Assembly: GCA_964617565.1 (NCBI GenBank)
Contig: CAZTYH010000072.1
Span: 1 to 14,766 of the forward strand
DNA from: JAKJGV01 sp964617565
GTDB lineage: Bacteria > Verrucomicrobiota > Kiritimatiellia > CAIQIC01 > JAGNIJ01
Direction of reading: 5' to 3'
DNA length: 14,766 bases
Shown here one piece after another: positions 1 to 6,239 of the stretch (position 1 is its first letter; each line of letters opens with the position of its first letter). The position numbers and the translations under genes were made by a program. The notes below the pieces were generated by a model. The model had not been told where the DNA came from and ran no database searches. It was given only the letters and a program-made list of their open reading frames with translations.

Positions 1-1302
1 TTCGCACCGAGCCCGACGGGGCATGTACACATCGGCAATATCCGCGCCGCTATCTACAACTGGCTTTTTGCCCGTCACGAGGGCGGGAAGTTTCTGCTGC
101 GCATTGAGGATACCGACCGCGAGCGTTCCACGCCCGAGGCGGTCAAGACCGTTCTCGATGCGATGGCATGGCTTGGATTGAACTACGACGAGGAGCCTGT
201 CTACCAGTCCACCACGACGCAGGCCCATCTCGATGCCGCCGGGCAGTTGCTGAAAGCCGGCCGTGCCTATAAGGAAGACAAGGGCGGGACGGGGCAGGGT
301 GAGTGCATCGTCTTCAAGATGCCCGGCACCGATATGGCATTCCACGACGAAATCAAGGGTGAGCTGAAAAAAGCAGCGGCCGACATGAAGGATTTTGTCA
401 TCGTCCGCTCCAACGGTACGCCGGTCTTTCATCTCGCGAACGTGGTGGACGACATACATATGAACGTCACGCACATCATCCGCGGCGACGATCATATCGA
501 AAACACCTATCGCCACGTCGCGCTGTTCCAGGCGCTGGGCGCGCCGGTTCCGAAATACGCGCACCTGCCGATGATTGTCAACGCGCAGGGAAAGCCATAC
601 TCCAAGCGCGACGGCGCGGCCTATGTCGGCGAGTTCAAGGAGAAGGGATTCCTCGCGGATGCGCTGTTCAATTACCTTGCGTTGCTGGGCTGGTCGCCGG
701 GCGACGATCGCGAAGTCATGTCTCGTGATGAAATGGCAAAGCTGTTCACGTTCGACCGCGTGCAATCATCAGCCGCGCAGTTCGATGTTCAGAAGCTTGA
801 ATGGATGAACGGCGTGTACATGCGGGCGTTGCCGCGCGAAGAGCTGATCGCTGGTGCGCAAGCTGCGATGGAAAAGCAAGGGGCGTGGAACGATACGATT
901 GATCGCGGCTATTTCGCGCGCGTGATCGAGACGCTGGGCGAGCGGATCCATTTCTTTGCCGACGTCGCGGACCAGGCCGCTTACTTTTTCACCGATGAGT
1001 ATCCGTATGATGAAAAGGTTGTTCAGAAACGCCTGAAAAAAGAGGGCGCGATGGATGGATTGCGCGAACTGCGGGCGCGATTTGCGGCATTGGCGGAGTT
1101 TAATGCAGCCGCTACCGAGCAGGCGTTGCGCGTCCTCGCCGAAGAAAAAGGGGTGGGGGCCGGTGCGCTTGTGCATCCTGTTCGCGTGGCCGTTTCCGGA
1201 CGAGGCGAAGGACCCAGCCTTTTCCATATGCTGGAAGTGCTGGGCAAAAACCGGGTGTTGAAGCGAATAGACACCACCCTCGCGCGTTTTGCGGGCGCGT
1301 GA
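1..1302 (+). CDS. gltX: Glutamyl-tRNA synthetase, 5'-truncated by window edge
   Basis: Class I aminoacyl-tRNA synthetase that charges tRNA with glutamate in the cytoplasm. The reading frame is open from base 1, so only a few N-terminal residues are missing; 433 residues are present. The fragment opens with FAPSPTGHVHIGN, the HIGH-type ATP-binding motif. RIEDTDRER, IRGDDHIENTYRH and the KMSKS-equivalent KPYSKRDG (fragment residues 198-205) follow in normal order. A helical anticodon-binding half ends at the TGA at 1300-1302. The segment between Y90 and F105 (AY...FKMP) has only about 14 residues. Most bacterial GluRS have a longer Cys-containing insertion there, so this enzyme is compact. The gene converges on the NYN-like gene, 32 bp away. 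The identification is secure; whether it is discriminating or also charges tRNA-Gln cannot be told. Confidence 0.95.
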   Translation, partial: FAPSPTGHVHIGNIRAAIYNWLFARHEGGKFLLRIEDTDRERSTPEAVKTVLDAMAWLGLNYDEEPVYQSTTTQAHLDAAGQLLKAGRAYKEDKGGTGQGECIVFKMPGTDMAFHDEIKGELKKAAADMKDFVIVRSNGTPVFHLANVVDDIHMNVTHIIRGDDHIENTYRHVALFQALGAPVPKYAHLPMIVNAQGKPYSKRDGAAYVGEFKEKGFLADALFNYLALLGWSPGDDREVMSRDEMAKLFTFDRVQSSAAQFDVQKLEWMNGVYMRALPREELIAGAQAAMEKQGAWNDTIDRGYFARVIETLGERIHFFADVADQAAYFFTDEYPYDEKVVQKRLKKEGAMDGLRELRARFAALAEFNAAATEQALRVLAEEKGVGAGALVHPVRVAVSGRGEGPSLFHMLEVLGKNRVLKRIDTTLARFAGA

Positions 1303-1307
1303 AGGAG

Positions 1308-1324
1308 GGTGGCGGTCCGCCACC
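1308..1324. terminator. Hairpin between convergent gltX and NYN gene, possible bidirectional terminator
   Basis: GGTGGCGG-T-CCGCCACC is a perfect inverted repeat (7-bp stem with a 3-nt loop) starting 6 nt after the gltX stop. The opposing gene stops 11 nt beyond it. Its place between two converging genes suggests transcription termination for both strands. Neither side has a good T-run, so an intrinsic terminator is only possible; it may simply protect 3' ends. Confidence 0.4.
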
Positions 1325-1334
1325 GCAGGTCAAC

Positions 1335-1979
1335 TTATTCCACCAGGTCAATCAGGTTGCGAACCGGATCGTCGCTGGGTGGCGGGCTGTCCTGTTCCGA
1401 TCCGGAATTATCCGGCTGACTGGACTGCTGTTGCTGCGGGTCGGGCCGCCTATCGTGCCTTCGGCCTCCGCGCGGCCTCTGGCGCTGGCGATGTCTTGGC
1501 GGAAAACCGCCACGACTGTTTCCACCGTCGCCGCCACCACCGCCACCGCCTTCCATCCCTTTCCTGAAGGTTGTGGATCGAATGGCGGAGCCGCCCAGGG
1601 CAATCACTTTCTTTTCGACCTCGGTATTTGAAGTCACCACAACGGCCGATCGGCCCCGCGCGCGTCTGGATAGATCAATCAGCAATTCAGGTATCTCTGT
1701 GCTGTTTTCAGTGAAGAAGACAGTCACTTCGCGGAATTTTTCGCCATTTGCGACTTCGCGAAGGGATTTTCCTTCGAAAACAGCTTGTACATTGATCCCT
1801 TCCTGCTCGGCAAAGCGTGAAAGCTTGTGCAGGATCTGTATCTGTTCGCGCGGACTGAGACGGCCTTGACCTCTTCCGGATCCCGACAGGTGCGCGGCGT
1901 CAATAATGTAAAGCTGCTTGCCGCGGCCGTTTCCTGCCTTCGAACTCCAGAAGGCCATCAATTTGCTCAATACGCTCAT
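1335..1979 (-). CDS. NYN/YacP-like (PIN-fold) protein with Gly/Arg-rich C-terminal tail
   Basis: 214 residues. Residues 22-140 resemble the YacP NYN family of PIN-fold ribonucleases: LYIIDAAHL (23-31), INVQAVFEG (62-70), EVTVFFTENSTEIPELL (84-100), SAVVVTSN (111-118). The usual family motifs are roughly DGYN, VFDG, an AD pair and TSD. Here they read DAAH (D27), VFEG (E69), TEI and TSN (N118), so the acidic set is changed and catalysis is uncertain. Residues 143-180 are a Gly run followed by RGG and basic repeats, then a QQQQ and acidic/Pro tail, typical of disordered RNA-binding extensions. I start at 1979 because GAGGAG lies just upstream with good spacing; a longer form to 2039 has no such support. 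It converges on gltX and diverges from the CpXC gene. A role in RNA metabolism is inference. Confidence 0.7.
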   Translation of the reverse strand: MSVLSKLMAFWSSKAGNGRGKQLYIIDAAHLSGSGRGQGRLSPREQIQILHKLSRFAEQEGINVQAVFEGKSLREVANGEKFREVTVFFTENSTEIPELLIDLSRRARGRSAVVVTSNTEVEKKVIALGGSAIRSTTFRKGMEGGGGGGGDGGNSRGGFPPRHRQRQRPRGGRRHDRRPDPQQQQSSQPDNSGSEQDSPPPSDDPVRNLIDLVE

Positions 1980-2142
1980 GCTTACTCCTCGCCCACTTTT
2001 TTTCGCGCCTTGAATCAGGGCGTACTCGGGTGGGCTCAACTACCCGTTACCAACATACGGGAAATGGCACCCCCGGCCACACTTCCCATCTCTATGAGGG
2101 GTCGGACGTTACAATACCCCCATTTCAACTGCAAGTATGGAA

Positions 2143-2148
2143 TATAAT
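2143..2148 (+). promoter_or_regulatory. Candidate -10 box for the CpXC gene
   Basis: A perfect TATAAT lies at 2143-2148 in the 301-bp intergenic region 1980-2280. No good -35 is seen 16-18 bp upstream (the 17-bp position reads CCATTT). If used, transcription would begin near 2155, after the in-frame ATG at 2137, which argues against that distant start. I see no other convincing element in this intergenic stretch and no clear promoter for the NYN gene. Confidence 0.35.
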
Positions 2149-2280
2149 GCTGCAATGCGCAGCGATTCAAGCGGGACGGCAAAGATTGACGCATGCGGCA
2201 ACCACCGTTACTCTGTTGCACTCGATGTTGTCCAGAAAGCGAAAAGGATGGCGATGAGGGCCGTCCGGCAGGTATCCGGC

Positions 2281-2997
2281 ATGTCTCAAAGCGGAAAATA
2301 CAATATTAATTGTCCAAAATGCGGTCATTCGCAGGCTGTAGAGCTCTATGAGTCCGTCAATGTGCAGGTTTCGCCGGAGCTCAAAGAGGTCTTGATGGCG
2401 AACCGCCTGAATGTTGTCACGTGTGCGGAATGTGGACTTTCCTTTCGCGTGGACAAGCCGCTTCTCTACAACGATCCGAAGCGCGGCGTTATGATTTACC
2501 TGATTCCCACGACCGAGGGGCAATATAATAAGGGAGAGCACCTGTTTGCGGAATCGCTGCGTCGCCTGACCGAGGTTCTGCCGGCGGATTTCAATGCGCC
2601 GGGGGTTTCGCTGGTGTTCAACCGATTCGAATTGGTCGAGCGAATATTTCTTTTTGATGCAGGTTTGAATGAGCGCATCATCGAATACATCAAGTATATG
2701 ATCTATTCGAAAAACCTGGGCAAACTGGATCCTCGCACGAAGAATCTTCTTTTTGACGCCGAGGATTCCACAGACAAAGTCCTCTGCTTTGTAGTGCAGG
2801 ATGTGGCGACGCGAAAACTGGAGTCCGTGTTACAGTACGACCGCGGCACGTATAAAGCGCTGTCGGAAATGTTCGACCGCGATGAACAGACCGCCACGCT
2901 CCTAGAACTTTTTCCCGGACCTCACATCAGTGCGCGGGCTCTGCTTCTGCGGGGAGAGACAGATCCTGAGCTTCCTGAGCCGGAGGCAGCTCCGTAG
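2281..2997 (+). CDS. CpXC domain protein (two-CxxC zinc ribbon)
   Basis: Matches the CpXC family. The N-terminal part carries CPKC and, 33 residues later, CAEC, which together look like a zinc ribbon. They are followed by GLSFRVDKPLLYNDP and the hydrophobic MIYLIP strand. The remaining ~160 residues are an unassigned C-terminal region ending in a Pro/Glu-rich tail. The family has no firm biochemical function. The start is uncertain: 2281 (MSQSGKY, 238 aa) gives the usual short lead-in to CPKC. 2254 (247 aa) has AAGGA at 5-nt spacing. 2137 (286 aa) is unlikely because the best -10 box lies inside it. The last 71 bp overlap the 3' end of the opposing TPR gene. Confidence 0.8.
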   Translation: MSQSGKYNINCPKCGHSQAVELYESVNVQVSPELKEVLMANRLNVVTCAECGLSFRVDKPLLYNDPKRGVMIYLIPTTEGQYNKGEHLFAESLRRLTEVLPADFNAPGVSLVFNRFELVERIFLFDAGLNERIIEYIKYMIYSKNLGKLDPRTKNLLFDAEDSTDKVLCFVVQDVATRKLESVLQYDRGTYKALSEMFDRDEQTATLLELFPGPHISARALLLRGETDPELPEPEAAP

Positions 2998-3736
2998 CCT
3001 GCGGAAGTCCCGAAAAGGCATCCGCCGTCGGCGCGGCAAAAGGAAACAGGCTGACAGGTTCCGGGGCTTCACCTCCCTTTGCAGCGGAACGGACTTCCTT
3101 GTCCACGAAAAGCAGGGCGCTTTCCGCAAGGGTTGCCCAGTCGCTGTCCGGATTCGCCGCAATGAAATCCTCGTATTCCGTGCGCGCATCATCGAAACGT
3201 CCCATCTGCATCAATGCACGGGCCTTGCTGAGCCGCGCCAATGGCGCGAGGAAATGGTCCGGGTTGGAGCTGAATAGAGACTCGTAGGCGCTGATGGCTT
3301 CGCTGAGCTGTCCCTCGCTTTCGAGGCATTGAGCTTTGCCGAGAGTTGCCACATCAATGAGTGAATGCTTTGGATACTTCTGCTCGAATTGTGAATAGGT
3401 GAATCGCGCCATTTCATATTGTCCGTCGTCGTAATAGCGCGCAGCAAGGGTCAGCATGGCCAGTGGGGTCGTCGGGGCCGAGGGGTGTTGGGAAACGACC
3501 TGCTGCAACTCTTCCGAGCTGCGCGCGTTCATCAGCAATTGCGAGGCCCGCATGGCCGAGGACTGCTTATGATTTTTATAGGCGCCGAAGCCGAGAACGA
3601 TTGCGAGGCAGACGCCGAGCGCGATCACGAGTGTTTGCCCGTGGTTCCTGATGAACTCGCGAAGCGTTTCTACTTCATCTTTCGCGCTGTGCTCAGGTTG
3701 CGCGGACTCCGGTTTCCTAATCAATCTCTGCGGCAT
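2927..3736 (-). CDS. Membrane-anchored TPR protein, YfgM/BamD-like
   Basis: 269 residues. A short charged cytoplasmic N-terminus is followed by one transmembrane helix (about 34-52, from TLVIALG to FGAYKNH). Roughly three TPR units follow: about 91-122 (ARYYDDGQYEMARFTYSQFE), 126-160 and 163-196 (GRFDDARTEYEDFIAANP). The last ~60 residues are Pro/Ala/Glu-rich and probably disordered. This single-helix anchor plus periplasmic TPR layout is like YfgM-type SecYEG-associated chaperones and TPR_21 proteins; a role in envelope protein handling is inference. The start is supported by AGGAG six nt upstream of ATG. It lies 72 bp after aroK on the same strand, so cotranscription is plausible. Its 3' end overlaps the CpXC gene on the other strand. 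Confidence 0.75.
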   Translation of the reverse strand: MPQRLIRKPESAQPEHSAKDEVETLREFIRNHGQTLVIALGVCLAIVLGFGAYKNHKQSSAMRASQLLMNARSSEELQQVVSQHPSAPTTPLAMLTLAARYYDDGQYEMARFTYSQFEQKYPKHSLIDVATLGKAQCLESEGQLSEAISAYESLFSSNPDHFLAPLARLSKARALMQMGRFDDARTEYEDFIAANPDSDWATLAESALLFVDKEVRSAAKGGEAPEPVSLFPFAAPTADAFSGLPQATELPPAQEAQDLSLPAEAEPAH

Positions 3737-3808
3737 GTGAAACTCCTTCCAAGAAGCCAGTATTTATGGCCTTCACGGGGATGAAACGCAACGAAGAAGT
3801 GTATCCGT

Positions 3809-4336
3809 TTATCCCGAACGAGCGGCGTTTTCGTAGATCTCGATTACGCGGTCGGCTGCCGTTTCCGGTGTCATATAGGTGGTGTCTACCTGGTAAGGGA
3901 TCGCGCCATACAAAGCGCGCCGCGATTCCAGGAGGTCCATGATCCGGCAGGCCTTGTCGCCTTCCTCAAGCAAAGGGCGCTTATCGTCGTGCTTAACGCG
4001 TTTCAGGATCGTTTGAGGAGCGGCGTTAAGGCAGACGACGACACCGGTCCTGTTGAAATCCAGAACGTTTTGCTCGTTGATTACCACGCCACCTCCGGCC
4101 GCCACGACAAGGTTATTCCGGGCCGATAGCTCCTGGACAAGAGCCCGCTCCATTGCGCGGAATGAAGGCTCGCCATCGGTGTGGAATATCTCTGAAATCG
4201 TGCGGTTGGTGCGCTGCTCGATGGTGGCATCCATATCCACGAACTCGCGCTCCAGGCGGCGCGCTACAATCTTCGCTGTTGCCGTCTTCCCTGTTCCCAT
4301 GAAGCCGACAAGGACAATGTTCTTTTTGTCATCCAT
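3809..4336 (-). CDS. aroK: Shikimate kinase
   Basis: Phosphorylates shikimate with ATP, the fifth step of the chorismate pathway, in the cytoplasm. At 175 residues it has normal family length. Visible motifs are Walker A GFMGTGKT (11-18), FVDMD, FRAMER, the glycine-rich AAGGG and the lid segment DDKRPLL. I start at the ATG at 4336 (MDDKKNIVLVG), which gives the usual short lead to Walker A. A TTG at 4408 would add 24 residues without family support. Neither has a clear Shine-Dalgarno, so initiation may depend on coupling or another feature. It sits 83 bp after the cold-shock gene and in the same orientation as aroE, another shikimate-pathway gene further upstream. Confidence 0.93.
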   Translation of the reverse strand: MDDKKNIVLVGFMGTGKTATAKIVARRLEREFVDMDATIEQRTNRTISEIFHTDGEPSFRAMERALVQELSARNNLVVAAGGGVVINEQNVLDFNRTGVVVCLNAAPQTILKRVKHDDKRPLLEEGDKACRIMDLLESRRALYGAIPYQVDTTYMTPETAADRVIEIYENAARSG

Positions 4337-4419
4337 GTCTTTTTTGAACAGTCCCCGTGCCTGTACACAATGCGCCTGCGCTTCTCCGTGCCATGTTTTC
4401 GTGGACAAACGCGGACTGC

Positions 4420-4641
4420 TTATGCAACAGGACTATCGGTCAGGCGCACCACATCGCGCGCCCGCGCCCCTTTGACATCCTGAAACACTTCGAACTGCAC
4501 CTTATCGCCTTCATTCAAGGTCTTGAACCCCTCAGCCTGAATTTGCGAATAGTGAACAAACACGTCCTGTGCGGTGCCGTCCGGGATTATGAAACCATAT
4601 CCCTTTTTCTCGTTAAACCATTTGACCGTACCTTTGGCCAT
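4420..4641 (-). CDS. Cold-shock domain protein (CspA family)
   Basis: Small single-stranded nucleic-acid-binding protein of one cold-shock domain, 73 residues. It opens with MAKGTVKWFNEKKGYGFI, which includes the RNP1 motif (KGYGFI). RNP2 follows as DVFVHYS, then EGDKVQFEV and a C-terminal strand with ARDVVRL. Such proteins act as RNA chaperones in the cytoplasm. A GGGAGGA about 9 nt before the ATG at 4641 supports this start over an in-frame ATG at 4662. The gene lies between pilD and aroK on the same strand, a setting with no obvious functional link. The 120 bp upstream is AT-rich and contains a palindrome (4675-4702), so it may have its own promoter. The members Csp A-G cannot be told apart from sequence alone. 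Confidence 0.95.
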   Translation of the reverse strand: MAKGTVKWFNEKKGYGFIIPDGTAQDVFVHYSQIQAEGFKTLNEGDKVQFEVFQDVKGARARDVVRLTDSPVA

Positions 4642-4674
4642 AACTACAAATCCTCCCCTCAATACTGCTCCGAT

Positions 4675-4702
4675 GTATTCTTACTCTGAATTAAAAGAAT
4701 AC
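4675..4702. repeat. Inverted repeat in the csp upstream region
   Basis: GTATTCTT (4675-4682) and AAGAATAC (4695-4702) are perfect 8-bp inverted arms with a 12-nt spacer, 34-61 nt before the csp ATG. There is no T-run after it on the minus strand, so it is not an intrinsic terminator for pilD. It could be an operator overlapping the csp promoter or a hairpin in the csp leader. A weak -35-like TTGAGA occurs upstream on the minus strand. Confidence 0.45.
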
Positions 4703-4762
4703 AAGCGGAATTCTCAAAAACGGTTGATTTTCTTTGACAGTTGGAGAAACGATTTACTGCGA

Positions 4763-5509
4763 TTAACGCGCCAGCCAGGTAAGAAAAGGCTGCCACCAGT
4801 CTGACCCCCAGAGCACCCAGATCACCGCTGCAAGGGCCAGGTAAGGCCCGTAAGGGACCCGGCTTTGCCACTCCTTTTTGCGAAAAACGATCATCAGGAT
4901 GCCCACAACAGACCCCAGAATGGAAGAAACCATGATGGTGAAGAGAACGGACCGCCAGCCCAGCAGCGCCCCAAGGCCCCCAAGCAGCTTCACGTCTCCA
5001 AACCCCATGGCGTCCTTCCGGAAAATCAATTTGCCCAGAACGCCAACCAGCCAGAGGATGCCGAAACCGGCGGCGAAACCTTTTGCGGCAGCTATAAGGC
5101 CGCCGAGCCAGGTGCCCTCCCCGTGAAGAGCGGGGATCAGCGGGCTTAAAATCAGGCCGGCGATAATGCCGCCGATCGTCACCCGATCCGGAATAATCAT
5201 ATGATCGAAGTCCACGAAAGTTCCGAGGATCAGCCCGCCCATGATCATCCAGTAGACGGGTGTCCGGGCATCGAAACCGTAGCGAAGCCAGACGAGAAGA
5301 AAGAGCGTGGCCGTCAGGGCTTCAACAAGGAAGTAGCGGGGCGAAATTTTCTCGTGGCAGTGCCGGCATCGCGCCCCCAGCCACAGATAGCTGATCATCG
5401 GGATGTTGTCGTGCCATGCAATCATCGTGTTGCAATGCGGACAATGTGAGCGCGGCGTAACAACAGATTCTTCACGCGGAATGCGATAGACGCACACGTT
5501 CAGAAAGCT
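4763..5509 (-). CDS. pilD: Prepilin peptidase (A24 family), N-terminus lost in assembly gap
   Basis: Inner-membrane aspartyl protease that cleaves and usually N-methylates type IV prepilins and type II secretion pseudopilins. 248 residues remain, starting within SFLNVCVYRIP, the standard beginning of the family, so perhaps 10-25 residues are missing. The cytoplasmic loop has the two CxxC pairs CPHC (23-26) and CRHC (48-51) that mark the bifunctional class with the methylase domain. The catalytic aspartates fit VDFDHMIIPD (D100) and GFGDVKLL (D172). Several hydrophobic helices follow to the C-terminus. The apparent open frame through the N run into aroE is an artefact of the placeholder. No pilin or pilus assembly gene is in the window. 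Confidence 0.93.
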   Translation of the reverse strand, partial: SFLNVCVYRIPREESVVTPRSHCPHCNTMIAWHDNIPMISYLWLGARCRHCHEKISPRYFLVEALTATLFLLVWLRYGFDARTPVYWMIMGGLILGTFVDFDHMIIPDRVTIGGIIAGLILSPLIPALHGEGTWLGGLIAAAKGFAAGFGILWLVGVLGKLIFRKDAMGFGDVKLLGGLGALLGWRSVLFTIMVSSILGSVVGILMIVFRKKEWQSRVPYGPYLALAAVIWVLWGSDWWQPFLTWLAR

Positions 5510-5609
5510 NNNNNNNNNNNNNNNNNNNNNNNNNNNNNNNNNNNNNNNNNNNNNNNNNNNNNNNNNNNNNNNNNNNNNNNNNNNNNNNNNNNNNNNNNNN
5601 NNNNNNNNN
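5510..5609. other. Assembly gap (100 N)
   Basis: Exactly 100 unknown bases, the conventional length for a scaffold gap of unknown true size. It hides the C-terminal part of aroE, the N-terminus of pilD and possibly further genes between them. Confidence 0.98.
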
Positions 5610-6112
5610 TCCATAACCAGTTTGTTCGCCCGCACTGCATCGAGATCAGCCACAGAAATAGTCTTCACGCCCGCGCCCGCGCAGCTCAACGCCACGGCGC
5701 GCCCTGCGCCGCCCGTGCCCAGGACGAACACCGATTTCCCGGCGACCGGTGTGCCGAACGCTTCTTCGAACGCGCGGAGAAAACCTTCGCCATCCGTGTT
5801 GTGTCCCACCAGGCCGTCCGGGGTGAATTGGACCGTGTTCACCGCGCCCAGCATCTGTGCACTTTCATCGAGTTTATTCAGGCCGCGCAAGGCGACCTCT
5901 TTGAGCGGAACGGTGAGATTGATGCCGCCGAACCCCATGTTCTCCATTGCCGGAAGCACGGACATCAGCCGGTCGGGATGCACGTCGAACGCGAGATAGA
6001 TTGCGTCCATGCCCAAGGCCTGAAACGCGGCATTGTGCATGACCGGCGAGAGTGTGTGCCCGATGGGGTGCCCCAGCACGGCGTATGGCTTTGTGTGACC
6101 ACTGATCTTCAT
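5610..6112 (-). CDS. aroE: Shikimate dehydrogenase, C-terminus lost in assembly gap
   Basis: NADPH-dependent reduction of 3-dehydroshikimate to shikimate. 167 of the usual ~270-280 residues are present. Shikimate-binding LGHPIGHTLSP (13-23), NLTVPLK with catalytic K71, GAVNTV (89-94), and HNTDGEGF with D107 are intact. The Rossmann glycine loop LGTGGAGRA (131-139) begins the cofactor domain. No normal Shine-Dalgarno is seen: a 21-bp palindrome occupies 6120-6140, where one would be expected, with only a GGA inside it. The gene is 127 bp after leuA on the same strand, and readthrough from leuA is plausible. aroK, further along, does the next pathway step. Confidence 0.95.
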
Positions 6113-6119
6113 TTGCCGG

Positions 6120-6140
6120 ATTTTCCAATCATTGGAAAAT
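6120..6140. repeat. Perfect 21-bp palindrome at the aroE start
   Basis: ATTTTCCAAT-C-ATTGGAAAAT has perfect 10-bp arms with a single central base. It ends 7 nt before the aroE ATG. It could be an operator or, in RNA, a hairpin masking the ribosome site. A related copy lies 31 bp further upstream of aroE. Confidence 0.6.
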
Positions 6141-6151
6141 ATTACGAGCTT

Positions 6152-6168
6152 TTTTCCAGGGATTGGAA
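6152..6168. repeat. Second, imperfect copy of the aroE palindrome
   Basis: TTTTCCA-GGG-ATTGGAA shares both arms and the 3-nt spacing with the copy at 6121-6137 (TTTTCCA-ATC-ATTGGAA). The two start 31 bp apart, about three helical turns, as expected for paired binding sites on one face of DNA. The spacer makes this copy less symmetric. It could also be a fragment of a dispersed repeat. Confidence 0.5.
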
Positions 6169-6239
6169 CAACAAAGCACCTGTAATCCCGAGGGCTTTGC
6201 CCGAGAGATCTCCCGATGGGCTGATCACGCTCTGCCGTC

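Noticed and set aside
2137..2280. Longer N-terminus for the CpXC protein
   Set aside because: A perfect TATAAT lies inside it, no ribosome site precedes 2137, and the extension does not look like the family.
4337..4408. TTG start giving shikimate kinase 24 more residues
   Set aside because: The extra residues have no family match and no ribosome site; the ATG at 4336 gives normal length.
4763..6112. Apparent AroE-PilD fusion protein of 449 residues
   Set aside because: The frame stays open only because it crosses 100 N. Both halves are standard separate enzymes truncated at the gap.
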